A stretch of 11,527 nucleotides of DNA from a bacterium (GTDB lineage Bacteria; Auribacterota; UBA3054): NCBI GenBank assembly GCA_017444325.1, contig JAFSWV010000037.1, forward strand, positions 1 to 11,527, in the 5' to 3' direction. This document shows positions 4,858 through 11,527 of this stretch, piece after piece. The notes under the pieces were generated by a model, which was not told the DNA's origin, ran no database searches, and worked only from the letters and a program-made list of their open reading frames with translations. Positions within the stretch are counted from its first letter, which is position 1; every line of letters begins with the position of its first letter. The position numbers and the translations under genes were made by a program.

Positions 4858-6411
4858 TCAGCTCCTCATGTCGAACTCTTCCTGCGAATAATAGACTTTG
4901 ACAAGCGTCAGACCTTGCGGCGGAGCGACGGAACTCTTGCGGCAATCCGCGGTTCCCGAGCAGAGAGCATCGACTTCCTCGACTTTAACCCTGCCTTCGC
5001 CGACCGCCAGAAGGAGGCCGACCATGGAGCGGACCTGCTTGTACATGAAGCCCTTGCCGAAAATGTCAATCGTTATTTCGTTTTCGGCCTGAGAGACATC
5101 GACGGCGGTGACAAGGCGCAGCGTCGCTTCGTTCGGTTTGCCGGACTTCACCTGCAGTCCTTTGAACTCTCTCTCCCCTACCATAAGAGCAGCCGCCTGA
5201 CGCATCGCCTCGACGTCGAAGTCGCGCCTGATCCAGTAGTGGTATTTCCGCGTCATGACGTCGTCGCTTTCCGCGGTGTAAATTTTGTATTGGTAGTGCT
5301 TGCCGAAAGCGTTGAAGGTCGGATGGAAGGATTCGTCAACGCTTTCCACTTTCGTGACCGAGATGTCATCCGGGACGAAAGTGTTCACGCCTTTAAGAAG
5401 TTTCTCGGCGGGGATGTCCTTCGTCGTCTTGAAGCAGACGGTCTGGCCGAGCGCGTGGACGCCGGAGTCGGTCCGGCTTGAGGCTGTCAGAACTACTTCC
5501 TCGAGAAGCAGCCTCCGCAAAGCTTCCGTCAATTCTCCCTGGACGGTCCTGGCGCCCAATTGGAACTGCCAGCCGCAGAATTTCGTGCCGTCGTAAGAGA
5601 CCGTCAGCTTCCAATAGTGCGCAGTTCCGCTCTCAATGAGGGGAACGGAAGCATCCGGTTCGTTTTTCTTTTGCTGTTTTGGAGCAAGAGGCTCGTAAAA
5701 TTTCAGCGTTATAAAGGACAGGAAGGGGCAGGCGTACAGAATGAAAACTATAAGGAAAAAGACAAAGCCCAACCCCAGCAAAACAAGGGAGAAGATGCCT
5801 ATCATCCCAGCACGGTACCACTCGGCGCGGGAGTTGATGAGGTAAATGAAGGGGAAAAGCAAGACGAGCGGAAGGGCGACGCAAATAATGCCCAGAAGAT
5901 ACAGAAGGTAGCACTTCAGGGTGAAGAGAAGGTGCGCGAAAGGCCTCTTGAAGTAGTGGGCAAGGTAGGAAGGCAAAAGCTTCAGGTCGTCAACAAAACC
6001 TTTCTCCTCGCTCTCCCAGGAATAGGCAAGGTAAAAAGCCAAGGGATGCATCAGGAAAAAGAAGACGAGAAAGGCAAAAGCAAAGTAGAGCAGCAACCAG
6101 GTAAGCATAGTTCCGCCGGCGATGACCGCGATGCCGCCCGAAATGAAGTGCACGATCACTAGGACCGGCAGGATCAGGAAGACCCAGACCAGAAAGAACA
6201 GCGCGTGTTTTATGAGCGTGGAGAAAAAGAGGTTGGGGAAATGCTCCTCGACTTTTTTCTCCCTCAGCATAGCGCTGAGGAAAGCAGTGTGCATCGGCCA
6301 CCTGAGAAAAGGCAGCGACCCGCTGAGCGCAGTGGAAATAAGCGTTGTCAGAGGCAATCCCAGCGTATGCCTGAGAAACACTTTTTTGAATTCTGAAAAG
6401 ATCTTTGTCAT
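4858..6411 (-). CDS. truA: multi-pass membrane domain fused to tRNA pseudouridine synthase TruA
   Basis: A single 517-residue reading frame. Residues 1-245 form a membrane domain I cannot name, with about four to six hydrophobic segments (around 66-90, 95-130, 160-193, 204-232). A polar linker of about 20 residues (PKQQKKNEPDASV) follows, then a complete TruA domain (about 266-510). TruA makes pseudouridine at positions 38-40 of the tRNA anticodon stem. The TruA part has the catalytic Asp315 in SSRTDSGVHALGQ, the conserved Tyr373, the GFMYKQVRSMVG segment (454-465) and APPQGL (496-501). Its length matches free-standing TruA (about 250-270 aa). No ATG, GTG or TTG lies in frame near the domain junction, so a separate TruA start is unlikely. 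The ATG overlaps the upstream stop as ATGA. If intact, the linker topology should leave TruA on the cytoplasmic side. Confidence 0.88.
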   Translation of the reverse strand: MTKIFSEFKKVFLRHTLGLPLTTLISTALSGSLPFLRWPMHTAFLSAMLREKKVEEHFPNLFFSTLIKHALFFLVWVFLILPVLVIVHFISGGIAVIAGGTMLTWLLLYFAFAFLVFFFLMHPLAFYLAYSWESEEKGFVDDLKLLPSYLAHYFKRPFAHLLFTLKCYLLYLLGIICVALPLVLLFPFIYLINSRAEWYRAGMIGIFSLVLLGLGFVFFLIVFILYACPFLSFITLKFYEPLAPKQQKKNEPDASVPLIESGTAHYWKLTVSYDGTKFCGWQFQLGARTVQGELTEALRRLLLEEVVLTASSRTDSGVHALGQTVCFKTTKDIPAEKLLKGVNTFVPDDISVTKVESVDESFHPTFNAFGKHYQYKIYTAESDDVMTRKYHYWIRRDFDVEAMRQAAALMVGEREFKGLQVKSGKPNEATLRLVTAVDVSQAENEITIDIFGKGFMYKQVRSMVGLLLAVGEGRVKVEEVDALCSGTADCRKSSVAPPQGLTLVKVYYSQEEFDMRS

Positions 6412-7175
6412 TTCTGGAGGTCTTTAAGGTAATCGATGCTGGCTTTGGCGCACTCAAGCGCGGTCATGCCGTCCGTAGGTTCGTCCTGCTCGACTACGAT
6501 CCATTCAGCGCCGCATTCGCTGGAAGCGACTAAGAGTTCAGCGACGTCCTGGCAGCCCTGGCCTAATGGAGCGAAAGCGAAAGTGCCGTCCTCTTTGCTG
6601 CCGGTGTAGTCCTTGAAGTGCACGACGGGGATCTTGCCTTTGTGGTCGCGCAAAAATTGGCAGGGCTCGAAGCCGCCGACTTTGCACCAGCAAACGTCCA
6701 GTTCGAGTTTTATTGCTTCGCCGAGGTCGAAGAGAAGGTTGTCGAGCAGCGTCTGGCCTTCGTGGAGCGTAAGCTCGTGATCGTGGTTGTGATAAAGAAG
6801 TTCGATGCCGCGGACTTTAAGGGAACGCGAGATCTTTTTGGTGGTTTCTATGAATTCGGCGTACCGCGCACCGCCCGCCAGTTCGTCCGTTCCGGACCAG
6901 GGGTAGGCTACGAAATCACAGCCCAGGGCTTCGTAAAGCTCCGCACTCCTCAGGGGATCTTTCATCAGTTCTGAGCGGTCAACATGCGCTGAGAAAATCT
7001 TAAGACCAAGGTCCTTGGTTATGGCGTTGAGTTCGGAAATATTGAGGCCCTGGAAACCGGCCAATTCCACGCCGTCGTAGCCCAATTCTTTGATTATTTT
7101 CAGCGTGGCTGGGAAATCAGATTTGCAATCATTTCTTACGGAATACAACTGGAGCGCGACCGGGATATTTTTCAT
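6408..7175 (-). CDS. cytosolic sugar phosphate isomerase/epimerase-like TIM barrel
   Basis: A 255-residue xylose-isomerase-like TIM barrel, closely related to the lipoprotein at 2633-3550 but lacking any signal peptide, so cytosolic. Shared landmarks are ALQLYSVRNDC (7-17), LGYDGVELAGF (31-41), SAHV (62-65), LLYHNHDHE (126-134), E158/D160 in the LELDVCW strand, VHFKDY (185-190) and VVEQDEPTDG (227-236). Probable metal-site residues are H64, H129/H131, E158, H186 and E229. The substrate is unknown; relatives act on sugars, sugar phosphates or inositol derivatives. Its start overlaps the serC stop as ATGA and its stop overlaps the TruA-fusion start as ATGA, so it is translated within a tightly coupled operon. 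Confidence 0.9.
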   Translation of the reverse strand: MKNIPVALQLYSVRNDCKSDFPATLKIIKELGYDGVELAGFQGLNISELNAITKDLGLKIFSAHVDRSELMKDPLRSAELYEALGCDFVAYPWSGTDELAGGARYAEFIETTKKISRSLKVRGIELLYHNHDHELTLHEGQTLLDNLLFDLGEAIKLELDVCWCKVGGFEPCQFLRDHKGKIPVVHFKDYTGSKEDGTFAFAPLGQGCQDVAELLVASSECGAEWIVVEQDEPTDGMTALECAKASIDYLKDLQK

Positions 7176-8251
7176 AAGTTCTCTCTCTCGAATTGTTGCA
7201 TGAAGTTTATCAAAGCTATGACGCCTTCCTTTGGCATGGCGTTGTAAATGCTGGCTCGTATTCCCCCGATGGACCAGTGGCCTTTCAGGTTCATTAGTCC
7301 CGCCTTCTCGGCCTCCTCAAGGAAAAGCGGCTCGAGTTCCCTCCTCCTCAATCTGAAGGGGACGTTCATTATGGAGCGGTCCCTCGGGGAAACTTTGTTG
7401 AGGTAGAGGGCGGAATTGCCGATGCATTCGTAAAGCAGCTTCGCCTTCTCCCTGTTGATTTTCTCCATGGCTTCGAGGCCGCCCAGCTCTTCCAGCCAGG
7501 CAAAAACGAGGTTCGCCACATAGATGGAGAAAGTCGGCGGAGTGTTGTATAAGGAATCGTGCTCGGCGTAGGTCTTGTAGCGCAGCATCAGGGGAAGCTC
7601 TTCATCCTTGGCAGAGTCAAGGAAAGAATTCTTCACTATGACGACGCAGAGGCCGGCCGGTCCGATGTTCTTCTGGGCGCCGGCGTAGATGAGGCTGTAT
7701 TTTTCTACGGGACAAGGGCAGGATAGGATACAGGACGACATGTCGGAGACCAGGGGCAGATCCGTTTCGGGCGGCGTAAAGAATTTCGTGCCGTACAAAG
7801 TGTTGTTGTCGCAGATGTGGAGGAACTTCGCGTCTTTGGGAATATCTGACTTCTCTATCTTCGGGATGTATTCGAAGTTCCGGTCGGCGCTGCCGGAAAA
7901 GGCTTCTCCCCTGCCCTGAAGTTTCGCGGCTTCATAGGCCTTCTGGGCCCAGCGCCCGGTGATAACGTAGGCGCCCTTGCCGAAATTCATCGGCACCATC
8001 GGGAACTGCAGACTGGCGCCGCCCTGCAGGAAGAGGATCGAATAGTCATCCGGCACGGCCAACAGGGCTCTGAGACGGGCTTTGGCTTCGGAGAGTATCT
8101 CTTTGAAAGCCGCCGAGCGGTGGCTGATCTCAAGAATGGACATCCCGCAGCCGTCAAGGTCCCTGAGCTCAACTTGGACCTTTTCCATGACTTCTCTCGG
8201 AAGCTGGGCCGGGCCGGCGCAGAAATTATATATCTCCCCTTTTACTTTCAT
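7172..8251 (-). CDS. serC: phosphoserine aminotransferase
   Basis: SerC transfers an amino group from glutamate to 3-phosphohydroxypyruvate, the second step of serine synthesis, and also serves pyridoxal phosphate synthesis in some bacteria. The 359 residues match the family length (about 360). Landmarks: IYNFCAGPAQLP (7-18), EISHRS (41-46), LFLQGGASLQF (73-83), the PLP lysine K194 in YAGAQKNIGPAGL, and GGIRASIYNAMP (329-340). The ATG at 8251 is chosen because homology begins at once; a longer in-frame reading back to 8560 would cross the divergent recJ start. The ribosome-binding site is poor (AAAGG one nt before ATG). Residue 326 is Trp where the family usually has Arg in a GHR motif associated with substrate phosphate binding. 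First gene of a four-gene operon. Confidence 0.94.
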   Translation of the reverse strand: MKVKGEIYNFCAGPAQLPREVMEKVQVELRDLDGCGMSILEISHRSAAFKEILSEAKARLRALLAVPDDYSILFLQGGASLQFPMVPMNFGKGAYVITGRWAQKAYEAAKLQGRGEAFSGSADRNFEYIPKIEKSDIPKDAKFLHICDNNTLYGTKFFTPPETDLPLVSDMSSCILSCPCPVEKYSLIYAGAQKNIGPAGLCVVIVKNSFLDSAKDEELPLMLRYKTYAEHDSLYNTPPTFSIYVANLVFAWLEELGGLEAMEKINREKAKLLYECIGNSALYLNKVSPRDRSIMNVPFRLRRRELEPLFLEEAEKAGLMNLKGHWSIGGIRASIYNAMPKEGVIALINFMQQFERENL

Positions 8252-8261
8252 ACCTTTATGG

Positions 8262-8267
8262 TATAAT
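8262..8267 (+). promoter_or_regulatory. -10 element of the divergent recJ/serC promoter region
   Basis: TATAAT (6/6) lies 51 nt before the recJ start, with a poor -35 (TTTACT at 8241-8246, spacing 15). The same bases read on the minus strand as TATTAT (8263-8268), a possible -10 for serC that would give a leader of only about 5 nt. A 5-bp inverted repeat ATACC / GGTAT (8250-8254, 8260-8264) covers the serC start and touches this -10, so the two genes may share control. Confidence 0.45.
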
Positions 8268-8318
8268 AAATTTAGAGACAAATCAAGAAAGAAATAATGA
8301 GTAACAAGAAGGAAAAAA

Positions 8319-10178
8319 TTGCGTAAGCTGCCCAAGATCCAACCAGGGACGGCATGGGAAATCAAAGACACCGATTCAATAATAACTAAACATCTCTCAG
8401 AAGTATATCCTGTCGCGTTTGCTAAAGTTATGTGCAACCGCGGCTTGTACGAAGTGTCCGCCGTGGAGGATTTCCTCCATTGCGCTCTAAGTGACTTGCC
8501 GCAGCACAAAGTTGAAGAGCAATCTCTTTGCAACGCGGCGGAGCGTGTGCTCGGCGCCATAGAGAACGGCGAAAAGATCGTTGTTTACGGCGACTACGAT
8601 GTGGACGGCGTCACCTCCACTGCCTTGGTAACAGAAGTTATCCGCAATCTTGGCGGAGACGTGGATTATTTTATCCCCAACCGCCTGACGGACGGCTACG
8701 GACTCTCCGCAAAACGCATCGGCGAAATGGCCGACAGAGGCGTTCGGTTAGTCATAACCGTGGACTGCGGCATCAACGCTATGGAGGAGGTCGAGCTTCT
8801 GAAATCTCGCGGCGTGGACGTCATCATAACCGACCACCACGAGCCGAAGTTCGATCCCCAGGCTGATCTCTTCACAGCCAGCGGACTGAAGTCGTTCGTT
8901 CTGCCGAACGCCTTCTCCATCATCAATCCCAAGATCGAAAACTGCTCCGGCGCATCAAGCGAAGCGGGATACTTCGACCTTGCCGGCGTCGGCGTCGCTT
9001 TCATGCTCTGCTGGTGCGTCGTCAGGAAAGCCGGGCAGAAGAAGCTTAAGAAAGCCGCCAACATCAAGCTCCAGGAGTACCTCGACCTTGTGGCGCTGGG
9101 AACGATAGCGGACGTTGTGCCCCTCTACGGGCAGAACAGGATCTTTGTCAAATACGGTCTGACGGCCCTGAAAGGCACGGCCAGGCCGGGCTTGAGAAAG
9201 CTTATCGAAAAGACGCGCGCTTATGACTGCGACGTCAAGGACGTGACCTTCTCCCTGGCGCCGAGGCTGAACGCTCCCGGACGCGTGACGGACGCTTCCA
9301 CCGCCGTCGAACTGATGCTGACCAAGGACGCCGTCATGGGCGAAGTTCTGGTCAATGAGCTGGAGGACGCCAACAAGGAGCGCCAGCGCATCGAAAAAGA
9401 AACTTTCCGCAAGGCCCAGGCCGCTTTCGAAAAAACGCTGCCGCCTGAATTCGCGGGGCTTCCGAAGATACCGGGAGGCTTGCCTTCCATCATGCCGGAC
9501 GGCCCGAACGTCATCGTGGTGGCCGGCGAGAACTGGAACCCCGGCGTCATCGGCATCGTGGCTTCACGCATGGTCGAGCGCTACGGGCTTCCCGCCGTCA
9601 TCATCGCCATGCAGGGAGATTCGGGCAAAGGAAGCTGCCGCAGCTGCGGAAACTTCCATATGTTCGACGCGCTGAGGCGCTGCGGCGACCTTCTGGAGAA
9701 CTACGGCGGGCACAGGATCGCTGCGGGACTCTCGGTAAGACGGGACCAGATCGACGCCCTGAGGACGGAGCTCGACCGCCTTGCCAAGGAAGCGAGGGAT
9801 TGTGAAACGCAAAGTACCAGTCTGGAAGTGGACGCGCTCGTGACGCTGGAAGAGCTTGACGAGGAACTGATCGGCCTGGTCGGTCTGTGCGAACCGTACG
9901 GCGCCGGCAATCCCGAGCCGATGTTCGCGGTCAAAGGCGTCTATCTCGCCGACGAGCCGCAGGTGATCAAGGGCAAGCATCTGAAATTCATGGTGGTCCA
10001 GAACGGCGTTTACCGCGAAGTCTTCGCCTACAACTGGAAGGAAAGGCTCTATGAGCTGGAGTCCCTGCCCCAGTTCGACATGGTCGTCTATCCGTACCTG
10101 AACGATTATAGAAACTCGAACTCCATAGAACTGCAGCTGGTCGATATCAGGCCCTGCGAGGAGATGAACAAAAAATGA
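8319..10178 (+). CDS. recJ: single-stranded-DNA-specific exonuclease RecJ
   Basis: RecJ is a 5'-to-3' single-strand DNA exonuclease of the DHH family used in recombination, mismatch and base-excision repair. The protein has 619 residues. Domains: DHH catalytic core about 80-330 with GDYDVDGVTS (91-100), PNRLTDGYGLS (120-130), VDCG (148-151), DHH (172-174), the DLAGVG segment (220-225) and ALGTIADVVPL (259-269); a long helix; DHHA1 domain about 395-495 with NWNPGVIGIVASRM (405-418) and GGH (463-465); and a C-terminal OB-fold about 520-612. An insert of about 12 residues follows the DHH motif. The GS-R-S loop reads GSCRSC (438-443), adding two cysteines. The start is TTG at 8319, supported by AAGGA five nt upstream. 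It overlaps the next gene as ATGA. Confidence 0.96.
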   Translation: MRKLPKIQPGTAWEIKDTDSIITKHLSEVYPVAFAKVMCNRGLYEVSAVEDFLHCALSDLPQHKVEEQSLCNAAERVLGAIENGEKIVVYGDYDVDGVTSTALVTEVIRNLGGDVDYFIPNRLTDGYGLSAKRIGEMADRGVRLVITVDCGINAMEEVELLKSRGVDVIITDHHEPKFDPQADLFTASGLKSFVLPNAFSIINPKIENCSGASSEAGYFDLAGVGVAFMLCWCVVRKAGQKKLKKAANIKLQEYLDLVALGTIADVVPLYGQNRIFVKYGLTALKGTARPGLRKLIEKTRAYDCDVKDVTFSLAPRLNAPGRVTDASTAVELMLTKDAVMGEVLVNELEDANKERQRIEKETFRKAQAAFEKTLPPEFAGLPKIPGGLPSIMPDGPNVIVVAGENWNPGVIGIVASRMVERYGLPAVIIAMQGDSGKGSCRSCGNFHMFDALRRCGDLLENYGGHRIAAGLSVRRDQIDALRTELDRLAKEARDCETQSTSLEVDALVTLEELDEELIGLVGLCEPYGAGNPEPMFAVKGVYLADEPQVIKGKHLKFMVVQNGVYREVFAYNWKERLYELESLPQFDMVVYPYLNDYRNSNSIELQLVDIRPCEEMNKK

Positions 10179-10825
10179 CGAGCAAACTGAAACTCTTCCT
10201 TATGACGGGCCTTCTTCTGGCGGCTCTGACCGGATGCGTCTATACGCACCCCACGACCGGCCACACCTATTTCTTCAGCCACGAATACAACAATTTCGCG
10301 GTGGAGGAAAGTCTCACGATCAGCCCGAGCAATTACGTCGGTTTCTGCTTCCTGCCGCTGAAAGAAAAGGATGAGCAGGGCATCGCCGAACTTATCCAGG
10401 GGCTTACCACGAAATATCTGACCGACCACGGCTACGTTTTGGTCACGCAGGAAGAGTTGAGGGAAGACACCTCGCTCATCGACTACACTTTCCTGGTAGG
10501 ACTCGACTACACGGAATCTATGCTCTACGAAAGGATAGACATTTCGATCTTCCTCTACAACGCCGACAAAAGAGACAACTACAAGAACCATCTCTTCTGG
10601 AGCTTCATGTGCCAGAGAGACGTTTACCCCATCACGCGCTCCAATCTTGAGCCGATCTATCAGGACCTCTTCACCCAGGAGCCTGTTGACTGGGGCGAAT
10701 ACGCCACCATCTTCCCGAAACGCTCGGTGCCCAATTCGGTTTACAACGCCTTCATGGAAAGGTTGTCGAGCGCCAGGGACAGAAGGCTGAAATTAAATTC
10801 CAGCAACGAGTTCATCATTAAATAA
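10175..10825 (+). CDS. lipoprotein of unknown function, 216 aa
   Basis: I do not recognise the family. The signal peptide ends in the lipobox ALTGC with the lipidated cysteine at 21, and VYTHP follows it directly. The mature part seems to be one mixed alpha/beta domain: YVGFCFLPL (54-62) looks like a first strand, IAELIQGLTTKYLTDHGYVLV (70-90) a helix followed by a strand, and DYTFLVGLDY (103-112) and IDISIFLY (121-128) further strands. This resembles small envelope lipoproteins that begin with an ATP/GTPase-independent alpha/beta fold, but that is only an impression. Two cysteines remain in the mature region (58 and 146). It overlaps recJ by 4 nt (ATGA), with GAGGAG about 11 nt before the ATG, so it is co-expressed with recJ though unrelated in location. 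Confidence 0.85.
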   Translation: MTSKLKLFLMTGLLLAALTGCVYTHPTTGHTYFFSHEYNNFAVEESLTISPSNYVGFCFLPLKEKDEQGIAELIQGLTTKYLTDHGYVLVTQEELREDTSLIDYTFLVGLDYTESMLYERIDISIFLYNADKRDNYKNHLFWSFMCQRDVYPITRSNLEPIYQDLFTQEPVDWGEYATIFPKRSVPNSVYNAFMERLSSARDRRLKLNSSNEFIIK

Positions 10826-10846
10826 TTTGCAAAATCAGGAAAAGAA

Positions 10847-11434
10847 ATGTGGGACTACAGTGAAAAAGTGATGGATTATTTCCGCAATCCCCGCAACATG
10901 GGAGAGCTCGAGGATGCCAACGGCATCGGCAAAGTCGGCAGTATGGCCTGCGGAGACGTCATGTATCTCTATCTGAAAATAGACCCGAAAACTGAAGTCA
11001 TAGAGAAAGCGACCTTCAAAACTTTCGGCTGCGCCTCCGCCATCGCGAGCGCCAGCATCCTGACCGAAATGGTCATCGGCAAGACTATCAACGAAGCCCT
11101 GAAGATCACCAACAAGGATATCGTCGAGGCTTTGGGCGGCCTGCCTCAAGCCAAGTTCCACTGCTCCGTCATGGGCAGCGAAGCCTTGGAAGCGGCCGTG
11201 AACGATTACCGCGGGATCAAGCCCGAGGAGAAGGAAGAATTAGAAGGCAAGCTCGTCTGCAAATGCTTCGCCGTAACCGATAAGCTGATCGAGAAAGTCG
11301 TAAGGGAAAACCATCTCACGACAGTGGAAGAGGTGACCGCCTACACCAAGGCCGGCGGCGCCTGCGGATGCTGCAAAGAAGAGATAAAAGAAATAATCGA
11401 CCGCGTGAACAGCCACCCCTGCTGCCAACAATAA
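10847..11434 (+). CDS. nifU: NifU-type Fe-S scaffold with BFD-like [2Fe-2S] domain
   Basis: A 195-residue Fe-S cluster assembly scaffold. The N-terminal IscU-like domain (about 1-125) has the cluster-binding Cys35 in ACGD, Cys62 in FGCASA, and His105-Cys106 in FHCSVMG. The second domain (about 135-188) is a bacterioferritin-associated-ferredoxin-like fold with CKC (138, 140) and C..C at 173 and 176, expected to hold a permanent [2Fe-2S] cluster. The C-terminal Nfu domain of classical nitrogen-fixation NifU is absent, and a short CC tail (192-193) ends the protein. The ATG has AGGA six nt upstream. Its stop overlaps the nifS start as TAATG. This two-domain form is typical of general Fe-S assembly in anaerobes, so nitrogen fixation should not be inferred. 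Confidence 0.94.
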   Translation: MWDYSEKVMDYFRNPRNMGELEDANGIGKVGSMACGDVMYLYLKIDPKTEVIEKATFKTFGCASAIASASILTEMVIGKTINEALKITNKDIVEALGGLPQAKFHCSVMGSEALEAAVNDYRGIKPEEKEELEGKLVCKCFAVTDKLIEKVVRENHLTTVEEVTAYTKAGGACGCCKEEIKEIIDRVNSHPCCQQ

Positions 11435-11527
11435 TGTTCGTTTACCTTGACAACAACGCCACCACAGGCGTGGCGAAAGAAGTGCTGGAGACCATGCTCC
11501 CGTATTTGCAGGAGGAGTACGGCAACC
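11434..11527 (+). CDS. nifS: cysteine desulfurase, N-terminal part (runs off the window)
   Basis: The first 31 residues are visible. VYLDNNATT (3-11) is the standard N-terminus of class V PLP-dependent cysteine desulfurases (NifS/IscS), followed by VAKEVLETMLPYLQEEYGN, equivalent to the family's MLPYL..YGN helix. These enzymes take sulfur from cysteine and hand it to the scaffold. The ATG shares one base with the nifU stop and there is no separate ribosome-binding site, so translation is coupled. The PLP lysine and the catalytic cysteine lie past the window end. Confidence 0.94.
   Translation, partial: MFVYLDNNATTGVAKEVLETMLPYLQEEYGN

Noticed and set aside
4856..4945. A longer psd starting at 4945
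   Set aside because: It would overlap the truA 3' end by 88 bp; the GTG at 4855 has a good ribosome-binding site and fits the family N-terminus.
5560..6162. A 200-codon plus-strand reading frame opposite the membrane domain
   Set aside because: Lys/Glu/Gln-rich composition arises from complementing hydrophobic codons of the membrane segments; no start signal.
8252..8560. A longer SerC of 462 residues starting at 8560
   Set aside because: The extra 103 residues have no resemblance to SerC and cross the recJ start; homology begins right after the ATG at 8251.
10847..11527. Evidence for nitrogen fixation
   Set aside because: NifU/NifS-type proteins also serve general Fe-S assembly, the Nfu domain is absent and no nitrogenase gene is present.

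Overview
This window looks like chromosomal DNA from a Gram-negative-type bacterium with many lipoproteins and probably an anaerobic lifestyle. The signs are pyruvate,phosphate dikinase, a NifU/NifS-type Fe-S module, and three proteins with lipoboxes plus one with a plain signal peptide. Base and codon use look even throughout. There is no transposase, phage gene, tRNA, rRNA or CRISPR array. I cannot assign a phylum from sequence alone; a PVC/Lentisphaerae-like or similar gut lineage is only a guess.

Layout. (1) At 1-297 (minus) lies the N-terminus of ppdK, divergent from a secreted protein of unknown function at 465-1097 (plus). (2) A minus-strand cluster reads from 3550 down to 1101: a lipoprotein TIM-barrel sugar isomerase/epimerase-like protein, a PDZ-domain lipoprotein and endonuclease IV (nfo). 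(3) At 3551-4084 is a gene-poor stretch of about 530 bp that is far from empty. On the minus strand it holds a near-consensus sigma-70 promoter, a highly structured RNA of about 340 nt with two tiny ORFs, and a strong intrinsic terminator. Beyond the terminator is a large imperfect palindrome. (4) A tightly coupled minus-strand operon reads from 8251 down to 4085: serC, a cytosolic paralogue of the lipoprotein TIM barrel, a membrane-domain::TruA fusion, and a phosphatidylserine decarboxylase homologue. The first three genes are joined by 4-nt ATGA overlaps. (5) A plus-strand operon runs from 8319 to the end: recJ (TTG start), a lipoprotein, nifU (scaffold plus [2Fe-2S] domain) and the start of nifS.

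How the genes fit together. SerC makes phosphoserine, the precursor of serine, and Psd would convert phosphatidylserine to phosphatidylethanolamine, so the operon in (4) loosely joins serine supply to membrane lipid synthesis. The membrane-anchored TruA sits between them. NifS and NifU form a cysteine desulfurase/scaffold pair for Fe-S clusters.

Most notable: the membrane-domain::TruA fusion; the orphan structured RNA with an apparent terminator/antiterminator switch and a ribosome-binding sequence fully complementary to the 16S 3' end; a Psd homologue with two of its three canonical triad positions substituted; and a pair of TIM-barrel paralogues, one lipidated and one cytosolic.
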